Positions 1-5,126 of a DNA stretch of 5,272 nucleotides are shown here, piece after piece. Position numbers and translations under genes: made by a program. The DNA is from JAGLTN01 sp023135255 (lineage in GTDB: Bacteria > Planctomycetota > Phycisphaerae > Sedimentisphaerales > Anaerobacaceae), in contig DAOWCP010000122.1 in NCBI GenBank assembly GCA_030639495.1, positions 1 to 5,272 of the forward strand, given 5' to 3'. Under the pieces are notes generated by a model, which was not told where the DNA came from, did no database searches, and worked only from the letters and a program-made list of their open reading frames with translations. Each line of letters opens with the position of its first letter. The stretch's first letter is position 1.

Positions 1-477
1 TGGAATAAGAGCGGGATACTCTGGTGGAACCTTATTGACGGTTGGCCTCAGTTCGCAGATAGCGTTGTTGATTATTACTATGGGAAAAAGCTGGCGTATC
101 ATTATATTAAACGTATGCAGGCAGATGTTTGCGTTATGATAACAGAAGCCAAAAAGGGCAAATGTAATGTTGTTATTGCTAATGATACTTTGAAGAAGGC
201 TAAGGGGACATTTAAAGTTAGTGATGCTGATAGTGGTAAGGTTGTTTGCAAGGGGGATTTTGTTGTTGATGCAAATGCTAATGTGACAGCTTCAAGTATC
301 GAGGTTGCCCCTGGCAGGCAGGCGATGCTGCTGATAGAATATAGTGTCGGCAAAAATAAATTTTCAAACCACTATATGTTTGGCAAAGCTCCTTTTAAGC
401 TTGCTAAATATAAAAAATGGCTTAAGCAGATATGTAATTTGCCCGGCAAGATCGATTACAGCGGAATAGGCAAATGA
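1..477 (+). CDS. C-terminal part of a glycoside hydrolase family 2 (beta-mannosidase-like) enzyme, 5' truncated by the window edge
   Basis: The frame is open from base 1 and ends with TGA at 475-477, giving 158 visible residues. The first 45 residues carry the string GILWWNLIDGWPQFADS followed by VVDYYYGKKLAYHYIKR. This matches the end of the TIM-barrel catalytic domain in GH2 enzymes annotated as beta-mannosidase-like, where a Trp-rich strand closes the active site and a 'kkaYyyvkr' segment leads into the last domain. Residues from about 46 onward (DVCVMI through the C-terminus) look like the immunoglobulin-like beta-sandwich that ends this family. The catalytic glutamates would lie upstream, outside the window, so substrate specificity (mannoside, galactoside, glucosaminide) cannot be decided. 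The enzyme presumably removes terminal sugars from polysaccharide-derived oligosaccharides. An internal ATG at 115 is not the start, because the homologous sequence continues upstream of it. The gene converges on the MEMO gene with a 6-base gap and no visible terminator between them. Confidence 0.8.
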   Translation, partial: WNKSGILWWNLIDGWPQFADSVVDYYYGKKLAYHYIKRMQADVCVMITEAKKGKCNVVIANDTLKKAKGTFKVSDADSGKVVCKGDFVVDANANVTASSIEVAPGRQAMLLIEYSVGKNKFSNHYMFGKAPFKLAKYKKWLKQICNLPGKIDYSGIGK

Positions 478-483
478 TCGCAG

Positions 484-1356
484 TTAAAAAACTATAGAAG
501 CATAACCGACAGAATCTTCGCTGGTAGTGTTCATTTTTTTCTGCATTATTTCATTGCTTGTTGTCTGGGCGAGTAATTGGCCTTGATTTCTGTTTTGTTT
601 TTTTACAGCCTCGACGGTTGCAGCAGCGGCGCCGGCGCCACAGGCGTTGAGGTTTTTCTCAGCAGTGGCGAGCAATTCTTTTCCATCGAGCCTTAACGCG
701 CAATTGATAAATTCTTTGTCATTGACTTGCGATGACCATTTAAAGGCGTCAGTTCCTTCGCCTACTGGTTCAAAGCCATATCTTGGGCCATAGTGAGTTA
801 AGTCTGTTGAGCCTATGCAGATTATTTTTTTATCTGATGCGGCGATTATGTTGCCTATGGATTCGCCCAGATCGATAGCACTGGTTTCAGCAGGTGTTAA
901 TATAGGTAGTATTTTGGCGAATGGGAACATGTGTTGTATGAAAGGGGTCTGCACTTCGATGCTGTGTTCGTATTTGTGCGCATTGGGATCGCTTAGGGCA
1001 TTTTTAGTTTTTAACACTTCTTCAGCGAGTTGCTCGTCTACTGCAACCTGCCCGATCGGGCTGTTCCATGCACCTTTGTCATAAACTGCGGGCATATCTT
1101 TGTAATAACTGTGAGCGGCACCGAAAATAATAAAGCAGTCAACTTTTTCATTTTGTTTTTTTATCGCAGAAAACACCATTGCCGCCAATGAGCCGCTAAA
1201 AACCCATCCTGCGTGTGGAACGATACCAGCTACAATAGGCTTCGGAAGCTCAGTGGGGAGTGTTTTTTGGTGCAAGCATTCTTCGATCTCACCTATGCAG
1301 ACGCCGTATTTTTGCGGGTAAAACTGACCAGCTACTACCGGGTTTCTTGTTTGCAT
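484..1356 (-). CDS. MEMO1 / AmmeMemoRadiSam system protein B family protein
   Basis: The 290-residue protein has the full length and motif order of the MEMO family (class III extradiol dioxygenase fold). The N-terminal RNPVVAGQFYP is the family start, PHAGWVFSG (His48) and the FGAAHSYY block (His82) follow, then WNSPIGQVAVD, YEHSIEVQTPFIQ (residues 129-141), GSTDLTHYG (182-190), NACGAGAAAATVEA (Cys239), and a terminal GYASIVF. In human MEMO1 two histidines and a cysteine bind metal; His48, His82 and Cys239 sit at the corresponding places. The biochemical role in bacteria is not settled. The family is often encoded with AMMECR1-domain and radical SAM proteins, but neither partner is visible here. 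The ATG at 1354-1356 is supported by an AAGAAGG ribosome site (minus strand, 1363-1369) six bases upstream. The gene is divergent from purE and probably shares a short promoter region with it. It is convergent with the GH2 gene. Confidence 0.9.
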   Translation of the reverse strand: MQTRNPVVAGQFYPQKYGVCIGEIEECLHQKTLPTELPKPIVAGIVPHAGWVFSGSLAAMVFSAIKKQNEKVDCFIIFGAAHSYYKDMPAVYDKGAWNSPIGQVAVDEQLAEEVLKTKNALSDPNAHKYEHSIEVQTPFIQHMFPFAKILPILTPAETSAIDLGESIGNIIAASDKKIICIGSTDLTHYGPRYGFEPVGEGTDAFKWSSQVNDKEFINCALRLDGKELLATAEKNLNACGAGAAAATVEAVKKQNRNQGQLLAQTTSNEIMQKKMNTTSEDSVGYASIVF

Positions 1357-1396
1357 AATAAACCTTCTTGCAATTATAATCCTGTATATATATTAT
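1351..1396 (+). promoter_or_regulatory. candidate sigma-70 promoter(s) for purE in the divergent MEMO-purE intergenic region
   Basis: Two overlapping arrangements fit. The first is TTGCAA at 1368-1373, a 17-base spacer, and TATTAT at 1391-1396, which would start transcription near 1403 and leave a leader of about 60 bases. The second is TTGCAT at 1351-1356, an 18-base spacer, and a perfect TATAAT at 1375-1380. The region is very AT-rich, and TATAAT-like strings also occur on the minus strand (TATAAT reading 1398 to 1393), which could serve the MEMO gene. The choice between them is inference from spacing only. Confidence 0.5.
1363..1369 (-). promoter_or_regulatory. ribosome binding site of the MEMO gene
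   Basis: Read on the minus strand this is AAGAAGG, followed by six bases (TTTATT) and the ATG. It is the site that supports the chosen start, which also coincides with the family's usual N-terminus. Confidence 0.7.
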
Positions 1397-1448
1397 AAGC
1401 CTGCCTTTGTTGGCATATAACTAATCCGAAATACTATATTAACCTTTT

Positions 1449-1452
1449 AGGA
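1449..1452 (+). promoter_or_regulatory. ribosome binding site of purE
   Basis: AGGA lies 11 bases upstream of the purE ATG at 1464. It is weak and somewhat distant, but it is the only Shine-Dalgarno-like string in the leader. The parA-like gene has an almost identical arrangement (AGGA about 10 bases before its ATG). Confidence 0.5.
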
Positions 1453-1463
1453 AAAAAATACAA

Positions 1464-1970
1464 ATGACATCTGACAAAAAAACGCCGGTGGCAGTAGTAA
1501 TGGGCAGCGATAGTGATATGGCTGTGATGCAGGGTTGCATCGATACGCTTAAGGGTTTTGGGATTAATCCTATAGTGCGGATAATTTCAGCACATCGAAC
1601 GCCGCAGATAGCAGCTGATTTTGCTGATAAGGCATTGGGAAACGGGATAAAGGTTATCATTGCTGCTGCGGGGATGGCGGCTCATTTGGCAGGCTCATTG
1701 GCGGGGCGGACCAGGTGTCCGATCATTGGTGTGCCGATAGCTTCAAATAGCGGTGTCGGCGGGTTGGACGCACTTTTGAGTACTGTTCAGATGCCTCCGG
1801 GTATTCCTGTTGCGACGGTAGCGATTGGTAAAGCCGGCGCTAAAAATGCTGCGATACTTGCGGTACAGATGCTTTCGATAGCCGATGAGGATTTGGCGGG
1901 TAAGCTTGATGATTTCAGAGCAACTCAGCAGAAAAAAGTTATCGAGAAGGATTCAGCTTTGCAGGGATAG
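1464..1970 (+). CDS. purE: PurE, class I N5-carboxyaminoimidazole ribonucleotide mutase
   Basis: PurE converts N5-carboxyaminoimidazole ribonucleotide to 4-carboxyaminoimidazole ribonucleotide in cytoplasmic de novo purine synthesis and normally follows PurK. The 168-residue length is normal for the stand-alone enzyme. Visible motifs in order are VVMGSDSD (11-18, phosphate and ribose binding), SAHRTP (42-47, with the catalytic His44), AGMAAHLAG (69-77, with His74), the GVP and GLDALLSTVQMPPGIPV blocks, and AIGKAGAKNAA near the C-terminus. SAHRTP and the AAHL motif mark class I, as opposed to the AIR carboxylase class II, which has SAHKT and a different second loop. One difference from the Escherichia coli enzyme is Ala in place of Pro in 'HLPG'. 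No purK is in the window, so the two genes are not adjacent on this side. The ATG at 1464 gives the expected short N-terminus before the first strand. A strong terminator follows 34 bases after the stop. Confidence 0.97.
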   Translation: MTSDKKTPVAVVMGSDSDMAVMQGCIDTLKGFGINPIVRIISAHRTPQIAADFADKALGNGIKVIIAAAGMAAHLAGSLAGRTRCPIIGVPIASNSGVGGLDALLSTVQMPPGIPVATVAIGKAGAKNAAILAVQMLSIADEDLAGKLDDFRATQQKKVIEKDSALQG

Positions 1971-2004
1971 CTGAGAATAGGCTTTCGGATTATTATAATA
2001 ATAA

Positions 2005-2048
2005 AAAAAGCGGCATGATTTTTCAGGTCACGCCGCTTTTTGATTTTT
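2005..2048. terminator. bidirectional intrinsic terminator between purE and the parA-like gene
   Basis: The left arm (2005-2018) and right arm (2028-2041) pair over 14 positions with a single A-C mismatch: five A-T pairs, then GCGGC/GCCGC, the mismatch, then TGA/TCA. The loop is nine bases (2019-2027). On the plus strand the stem ends in a T-run that continues as GATTTTT to 2048. On the minus strand the right-hand side reads TTTTTT followed by TTATTATT. Both convergent genes (purE ends at 1970, the parA-like gene at 2059) can therefore use it. Confidence 0.9.
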
Positions 2049-2058
2049 ATGGCTGATA

Positions 2059-3318
2059 TTAATTTACTTCGAGTACTGAATCGTGCTCGCCGAATGGGTT
2101 TACCTCAACTATCTCATTATATGGGTCCTGCTGCCATTGGCCGTCAACTACGAGTCTGTAGCGATATCTGCCTGGGTTCAGATTCATTTCCTTCTGCCAT
2201 ACGCCGCTTTGCCCAACTTTTGTCATGTCGGTTTGTTCCGGCTGCCAGTTATTGAAGTCACCTGCGATGGCAACATTTTCAGCATGTGGGTAAAGGGTTA
2301 CGAACATTACCGCATCATTAACCTGACTTACACCATAGAAGTCTGAAAGCTTTGTGCTGAGCGGTTGTTTTAGCTGTTCAACAATTTCCGGTTCAATTGT
2401 TTCTGTTGCGGCAGGTGTCCGTGAGAGTGCTTTTGTTTTTACTGTTTGTGGTCTTGCAGGTTTGGTTGTCTTTAAAAGTTCATTAGCATCGATAGTTAAC
2501 TTGTCGAGTTTTTCCGTCAGTGAGTTTACGATTTCGTGTTTTTGCTTTTTAACCTGATGCTGAATGATTTCCTGTGCGAGCATGTTAAAGTCCATCTGCC
2601 CTTTGCTTGCCGGGTCATATTCGCAAATTGGTTGACCAAAGCTTGATGCTTCTTTGATCTTAGTGTTGAAATTGACAGTAGTTTTGAACATTTTATCTGA
2701 GAAGTTGCCTCTTAATTCTGAAAGTATTTCGCGAGCCATCTTAGTTCTGATATCATACATGCTTGCCAGGACTTTTACGTTAATGTTGTGGTCGCATCTC
2801 TGGCATAGTATGTTGAGAGTTTCGAGTTGTTTGCTCAGACCATGAAGTGCGAAATAACCGGTTTCTACCGGTACTATGACATCTGAAGCAGCTCTAAGGG
2901 CGTTAAATGTTAAAAGTCCAACTGCCGGCGGACAATCGATAATAACGTAGTCATAACTGCTTTTTATGCTTTCGAGAACATACTTAAGGCACATTTCGCG
3001 ATCAATTATCCCAGTCATTTGCTGTTCAAATGCAGACAGGTCAATACTTGCCGGTGCCAGTTCGAGGTTGTCGCTTATCTGCCATAGTATCTCAGATAAG
3101 CGTATCGGTTCGTTTCTGCTCTTGCTAATGAGGACATCGTAGATGCTTTGCTCGACCTGTTCTTCTGGTACTGCCAGACCAACAGCACAATGAGACTGAG
3201 GGTCCATGTCAATCAGCAGGGTTTTGTTTCCCAGCTCAGCAAGAGCACTGGAAAGGTTGATCGATATTGTTGTTTTTCCACATCCGCCTTTTTGGTTTAC
3301 TATTGCAATTGTCCTCAT
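2059..3318 (-). CDS. ParA/Soj-type ATPase fused to a C-terminal AMPK-like glycogen-binding (CBM48) domain
   Basis: The protein has 419 residues; ordinary Soj/ParA proteins have about 250-270. Residues 1-255 are a complete ParA domain. It has the deviant Walker A KGGCGKTT (10-17, with signature Lys10), the A' motif LLIDMDPQ (34-41), Walker B YVIIDCPP (124-131), and the late block EASSFGQPICEYDP (223-236). Residues 256-283 look helical and possibly coiled coil, and 284-320 is a Thr/Pro/Lys-rich linker. Residues 336-419 match the AMPK-beta glycogen-binding fold: GDFNNW (353-358), GVWQKEMNLNPGRYRYRLVVDG (372-393, described by position), and W395 within DGQWQQDP. The two tryptophans that stack on glucan in AMPK-beta correspond to W358 and W395. 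The AMPK glucan-contacting Asn near the end is replaced by Ser or Asp. The start is supported by AGGA (minus strand, 3329-3332). No parB or parS is adjacent. The function is inferred: dynamic positioning of a glucan-containing cargo, or coupling of carbon storage to segregation. Confidence 0.92.
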   Translation of the reverse strand: MRTIAIVNQKGGCGKTTISINLSSALAELGNKTLLIDMDPQSHCAVGLAVPEEQVEQSIYDVLISKSRNEPIRLSEILWQISDNLELAPASIDLSAFEQQMTGIIDREMCLKYVLESIKSSYDYVIIDCPPAVGLLTFNALRAASDVIVPVETGYFALHGLSKQLETLNILCQRCDHNINVKVLASMYDIRTKMAREILSELRGNFSDKMFKTTVNFNTKIKEASSFGQPICEYDPASKGQMDFNMLAQEIIQHQVKKQKHEIVNSLTEKLDKLTIDANELLKTTKPARPQTVKTKALSRTPAATETIEPEIVEQLKQPLSTKLSDFYGVSQVNDAVMFVTLYPHAENVAIAGDFNNWQPEQTDMTKVGQSGVWQKEMNLNPGRYRYRLVVDGQWQQDPYNEIVEVNPFGEHDSVLEVN

Positions 3319-3328
3319 GATTGTATTT

Positions 3329-3332
3329 TCCT
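3329..3332 (-). promoter_or_regulatory. ribosome binding site of the parA-like gene
   Basis: On the minus strand AGGA lies 10 bases before the ATG at 3318-3316. The start places the first ParA strand (RTIAIVNQKGG) immediately after the initiator, as is normal for the family. Confidence 0.5.
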
Positions 3333-3696
3333 AATGCACAGTTTTTTAATTTCTAACCCCGTTTTCACTGTTGATAAATTCCATTTTACCAATAGCAGGG
3401 CCGTCTACCTAACTGCTCTTATCGGCTGATAATTGTTTAAAACTTTACATTTTTATGGGACTTGCCGATAAAAATCGCTCATATCAGCGTTAAAAACCCG
3501 CTTTTGTGTTGTTTTTTTGTGGGATATAGCTTTATGCAGGGGTTTTTGTGACGATTTGAGGTGAAAATAAAAAAAATGCAGCCAAGGGATTAATTATTTT
3601 TTTAAATCTGAAAGCATTGATAATATTGATATAGCGTTTGTGGGGGGCGTGCTTTTCGGGTGCGGAGGTATATTTTAGAATTTCAAAGTACGCAAC

Positions 3697-3725
3697 TTGA
3701 CAGGCAGTTGCTTTTACATTTTAAT
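3697..3725 (+). promoter_or_regulatory. near-consensus sigma-70 promoter for the methyltransferase gene
   Basis: A perfect TTGACA (3697-3702) is followed by a 17-base spacer and TTTAAT (3720-3725), which differs from TATAAT at one position. Transcription would start near 3732, leaving a leader of about 50 bases before the ATG at 3781. Such a complete match with optimal spacing is unlikely by chance just upstream of a start codon. Confidence 0.75.
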
Positions 3726-3780
3726 TACGAGTCCGAGACGTTAATTCAATAACCCGGTTATATTAATGAAAGTATAAGAG

Positions 3781-4629
3781 ATGGCTACGAGTAGAGATAA
3801 AAAGACAGTTTCCCGGGAAGTCGGGTTAGAGATTGGTTCAATTTGCGGACAGTATTTTCTTGGGTTGGACCATTTGCACTATGGCTACTGGACACAAGAC
3901 CTTGAGGTTAAGATTGCTAACGTTGCAAAGGCCCAGGATAATTATGTAAAATTTCTTCTCTCGCATATTCCAGATGGTGTTAAGACAATTCTCGATGTTG
4001 GTTGTGGTTCCGGGCACACATCAAAGGAGCTGTTAGGCCTGGGTTATAAGGTGGATTGTGTTTCGCCGAGCCATTTTCTGGCGGAGAAGACTAAAAAGCT
4101 CGTTGGTGACAGTGTAGAAATGTTTGAATGTTTTTATGAGGACCTTGAAGCAGATAAAAAATATGACCTTGTGTTGTTCAGTGAAAGTTTTCAGTATATG
4201 AAGATCGATCAGGCATTGCAGAAAACCTGCGATCTGCTGAACCCTAATGGTCATATGCTGATTTGTGACATTTTTAAAAAGGATGTTCCGAACGTTTATA
4301 AAATTTCAGGGGGACATTCGATCAGCAAGTTTGAGGGCTTTCTTTCACAATTTCCTTTTGAGCTTTTAGAAGAAGTTGATATCACAAACCATACATCCCC
4401 TAATATTGATTTGATAAGTGATATGACAGAAAAGGTTATTCAGCCTGTGATGGTTTTAGGGGAAAAGTTTCTCAACAGCAGGGCACCTTTTACATCCAAA
4501 TGTGTCAGGTGGATATTCCGCAGGAAGATCGCCAGGATGGAAAAGAAGTATTCCAGCAATACGAAAACCGGCGAGAACTTCAAAAAATGCAAAATTTACA
4601 AACTGATGTTATTCAGGAAAATTGACTGA
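3781..4629 (+). CDS. class I SAM-dependent methyltransferase, substrate unknown
   Basis: The 282-residue protein has the Rossmann methyltransferase core. Motif I is ILDVGCGSG (70-78), which binds S-adenosylmethionine. A VDCVSPS strand end (91-97) lies where the acidic residue for the ribose is usually found, YDLVLFSESFQYM (128-140) is motif II/post-II, and LLNPNGHMLICDIF follows as motif III. The N-terminal segment GQYFLGLDHLHYGYW (23-37) resembles the lid found in small-molecule and lipid methyltransferases of the UbiE/Methyltransf_11 type. The C-terminus (about 240-282) is strongly basic (RRKIARMEKK, then a FKKCKIYKLMLFRK end), which may contact a membrane or an acidic partner. No signal peptide or membrane helix is visible, so it is probably cytoplasmic. 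An in-frame TAA at 3775-3777 makes 3781 the earliest possible start; there is no good Shine-Dalgarno, only a weak AAGAG abutting the ATG. No biosynthetic partner gene is adjacent, so the substrate cannot be named. Confidence 0.8.
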   Translation: MATSRDKKTVSREVGLEIGSICGQYFLGLDHLHYGYWTQDLEVKIANVAKAQDNYVKFLLSHIPDGVKTILDVGCGSGHTSKELLGLGYKVDCVSPSHFLAEKTKKLVGDSVEMFECFYEDLEADKKYDLVLFSESFQYMKIDQALQKTCDLLNPNGHMLICDIFKKDVPNVYKISGGHSISKFEGFLSQFPFELLEEVDITNHTSPNIDLISDMTEKVIQPVMVLGEKFLNSRAPFTSKCVRWIFRRKIARMEKKYSSNTKTGENFKKCKIYKLMLFRKID

Positions 4630-4673
4630 TTCGGCGAATAATAGTGAGAAAAAAATTGAATAATTCTCAATAA

Positions 4674-4868
4674 GCAGCAGAATTACACCTAAATGACAAT
4701 GAAAGTGCGATTTTTGCAGCTTTTGGTAAAAATCCTTTGCATATCGAGCAAATAATTGCCGATACAGGGCTTAAGACCGCTCGGATAAATGCCGGCTTAA
4801 TATCTCTAAGGCCTAAAGGTTTGATAAAGCCCCAGGCTGGGAACTTTTATGTCAGGTCTGACGCTTAA
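4674..4868 (+). pseudogene. dprA: remnant of dprA: C-terminal winged-helix domain only
   Basis: Reading in frame from 4674 to the TAA at 4866-4868 gives 64 residues. They contain LNDNESAIFAAFG, HIEQIIADTGL, then KGLIKPQAGNFYVR. This is the pattern of the DprA/Smf C-terminal winged-helix domain: an 'E..il..L' first helix, a 'hIdei...tgL' recognition region, and a final 'kGlv...pG..YvR' wing. DprA loads RecA on incoming single-stranded DNA in natural transformation; its catalytic-scale Rossmann domain (about 300 residues) is absent here. The frame is closed upstream by TAA at 4671-4673, no ATG or GTG start precedes the conserved part in frame, and the sequence immediately upstream is AT-rich with no DprA-like reading in other frames. 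It therefore looks like a leftover from a deletion or replacement that removed the rest of the gene. An intact dprA may exist elsewhere in the genome. Confidence 0.72.
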
Positions 4869-4871
4869 AGT

Positions 4872-4895
4872 CCGGTAAAAAAGGTTATTTTACGG
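4872..4895 (+). terminator. weak hairpin after the dprA remnant, possible relic terminator
   Basis: CCG-(G)-TAAAA (4872-4880) can pair with TTTTACGG (4888-4895) across a seven-base loop with one bulged G. It lies four bases after the remnant's stop codon, where a dprA terminator would sit, but no uninterrupted T-run follows directly; the first (five Ts) is 10 bases downstream. It may be a relic or may insulate the LamG promoter. Confidence 0.3.
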
Positions 4896-4906
4896 CTTAA
4901 AAGAGT

Positions 4907-4925
4907 TTTTAGGCTATTTTAGGCT
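4907..4925 (+). repeat. tandem direct repeat TTTTAGGCT, 10-base period, abutting a -35 box
   Basis: TTTTAGGCT occurs at 4907-4915 and again at 4917-4925, separated by one A. The period is one helical turn, and the last T of the second copy is the first T of the TTGACA box. This placement fits a site for a direct-repeat-binding activator of the downstream gene, although two 9-base copies could also be a chance duplication. Confidence 0.5.
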
Positions 4926-4953
4926 TGACATGGAGCCCTTTATTACATATATT
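4925..4953 (+). promoter_or_regulatory. near-consensus sigma-70 promoter for the LamG-like gene
   Basis: A perfect TTGACA (4925-4930), a 17-base spacer and TATATT (4948-4953) give an expected start near 4960. No other open gene lies between it and the ATG at 5127, so it should drive the secreted protein with a leader of about 165 bases. A second TATAAT at 5092-5097 lacks a recognisable -35 element. Confidence 0.7.
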
Positions 4954-4959
4954 GAAAGT

Positions 4960-5126
4960 TAATTGAGCGTGTGGTGATGTTTTCGCGATTCCAGATTCTT
5001 TGGGAGAGGTAGTCTGGTAACAAGTGTGTTTTCTAAGAATATTTGTAAGTTAAGAATTGTTATTCGAGTTAGTGGCTGGAGTAACATAATTTATAATGTT
5101 AATTTTATTTTTGGAGGTGCGCTATT
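4960..5126 (+). promoter_or_regulatory. long 5' leader of the LamG-like gene
   Basis: About 165 bases separate the predicted transcription start from the ATG. It contains a possible imperfect hairpin (CCAGA at 4991-4995 with TCTGG at 5013-5017) and an 11-codon reading frame starting ATG at 4977 and ending TAG at 5012. No known riboswitch is recognisable. It ends with an excellent Shine-Dalgarno, GGAGGTG, at 5113-5119. Confidence 0.4.
5113..5119 (+). promoter_or_regulatory. strong ribosome binding site of the LamG-like gene
   Basis: GGAGGTG lies seven bases before the ATG at 5127. It is the strongest Shine-Dalgarno in the window and favours the first of the two adjacent ATG codons (5127 and 5130). 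Confidence 0.85.

Larger units (their letters stand above)
3319..3780. other. 462-base AT-rich intergenic region between the divergent parA-like and methyltransferase genes
   Basis: I see no gene, tRNA or decayed reading frame here. Contents are a 5-base inverted repeat TTATC-GGCT-GATAA at 3419-3432, about 100 bases upstream of the parA-like start, and an 8-base perfect inverted repeat ATTTTTAT/ATAAAAAT (3449-3456 and 3468-3475). There are also a pair of complementary runs (AAAAACCC near 3492 and GGGTTTTT near 3541), a G-run near 3641-3646, and the methyltransferase promoter at 3697-3725. The inverted repeats could be operators or hairpins, but they are short enough in AT-rich DNA to be chance. 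I could not identify a convincing minus-strand promoter for the parA-like gene by eye. Confidence 0.5.

Noticed and set aside
115..477. ATG at 115 as the start of a small independent gene
   Set aside because: The same frame is open to base 1, and the residues before the ATG match the conserved end of a GH2 catalytic domain, so this is an internal methionine of a truncated gene.
1402..1415. TGCC-TTTGTT-GGCA inverted repeat between MEMO and purE as a PurR-type operator
   Set aside because: It does not match the known purine repressor operator, and a 4-base inverted repeat is too short to call. It could be a site for an unidentified regulator.
3490..3550. AAAAACCC ... GGGTTTTT as a hairpin or terminator
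   Set aside because: The loop would be about 40 bases and the stem only eight, mostly A-T; no gene ends just upstream of it on either strand.
3664..3668. GGAGG string looking like a Shine-Dalgarno
   Set aside because: No ATG, GTG or TTG opens a reading frame at a suitable distance; it lies upstream of the methyltransferase promoter and is probably chance within a G-rich patch.
4693..4698. ATG inside the dprA remnant as a start codon
   Set aside because: It is out of frame with the DprA-like reading and opens only a very short frame.
4977..5012. Short leader peptide ATG-TTT-TCG-...-TAG (11 codons)
   Set aside because: There is no clear ribosome site and no attenuator-type codon run, and such short frames are expected by chance; it is kept only as a remark on the leader.
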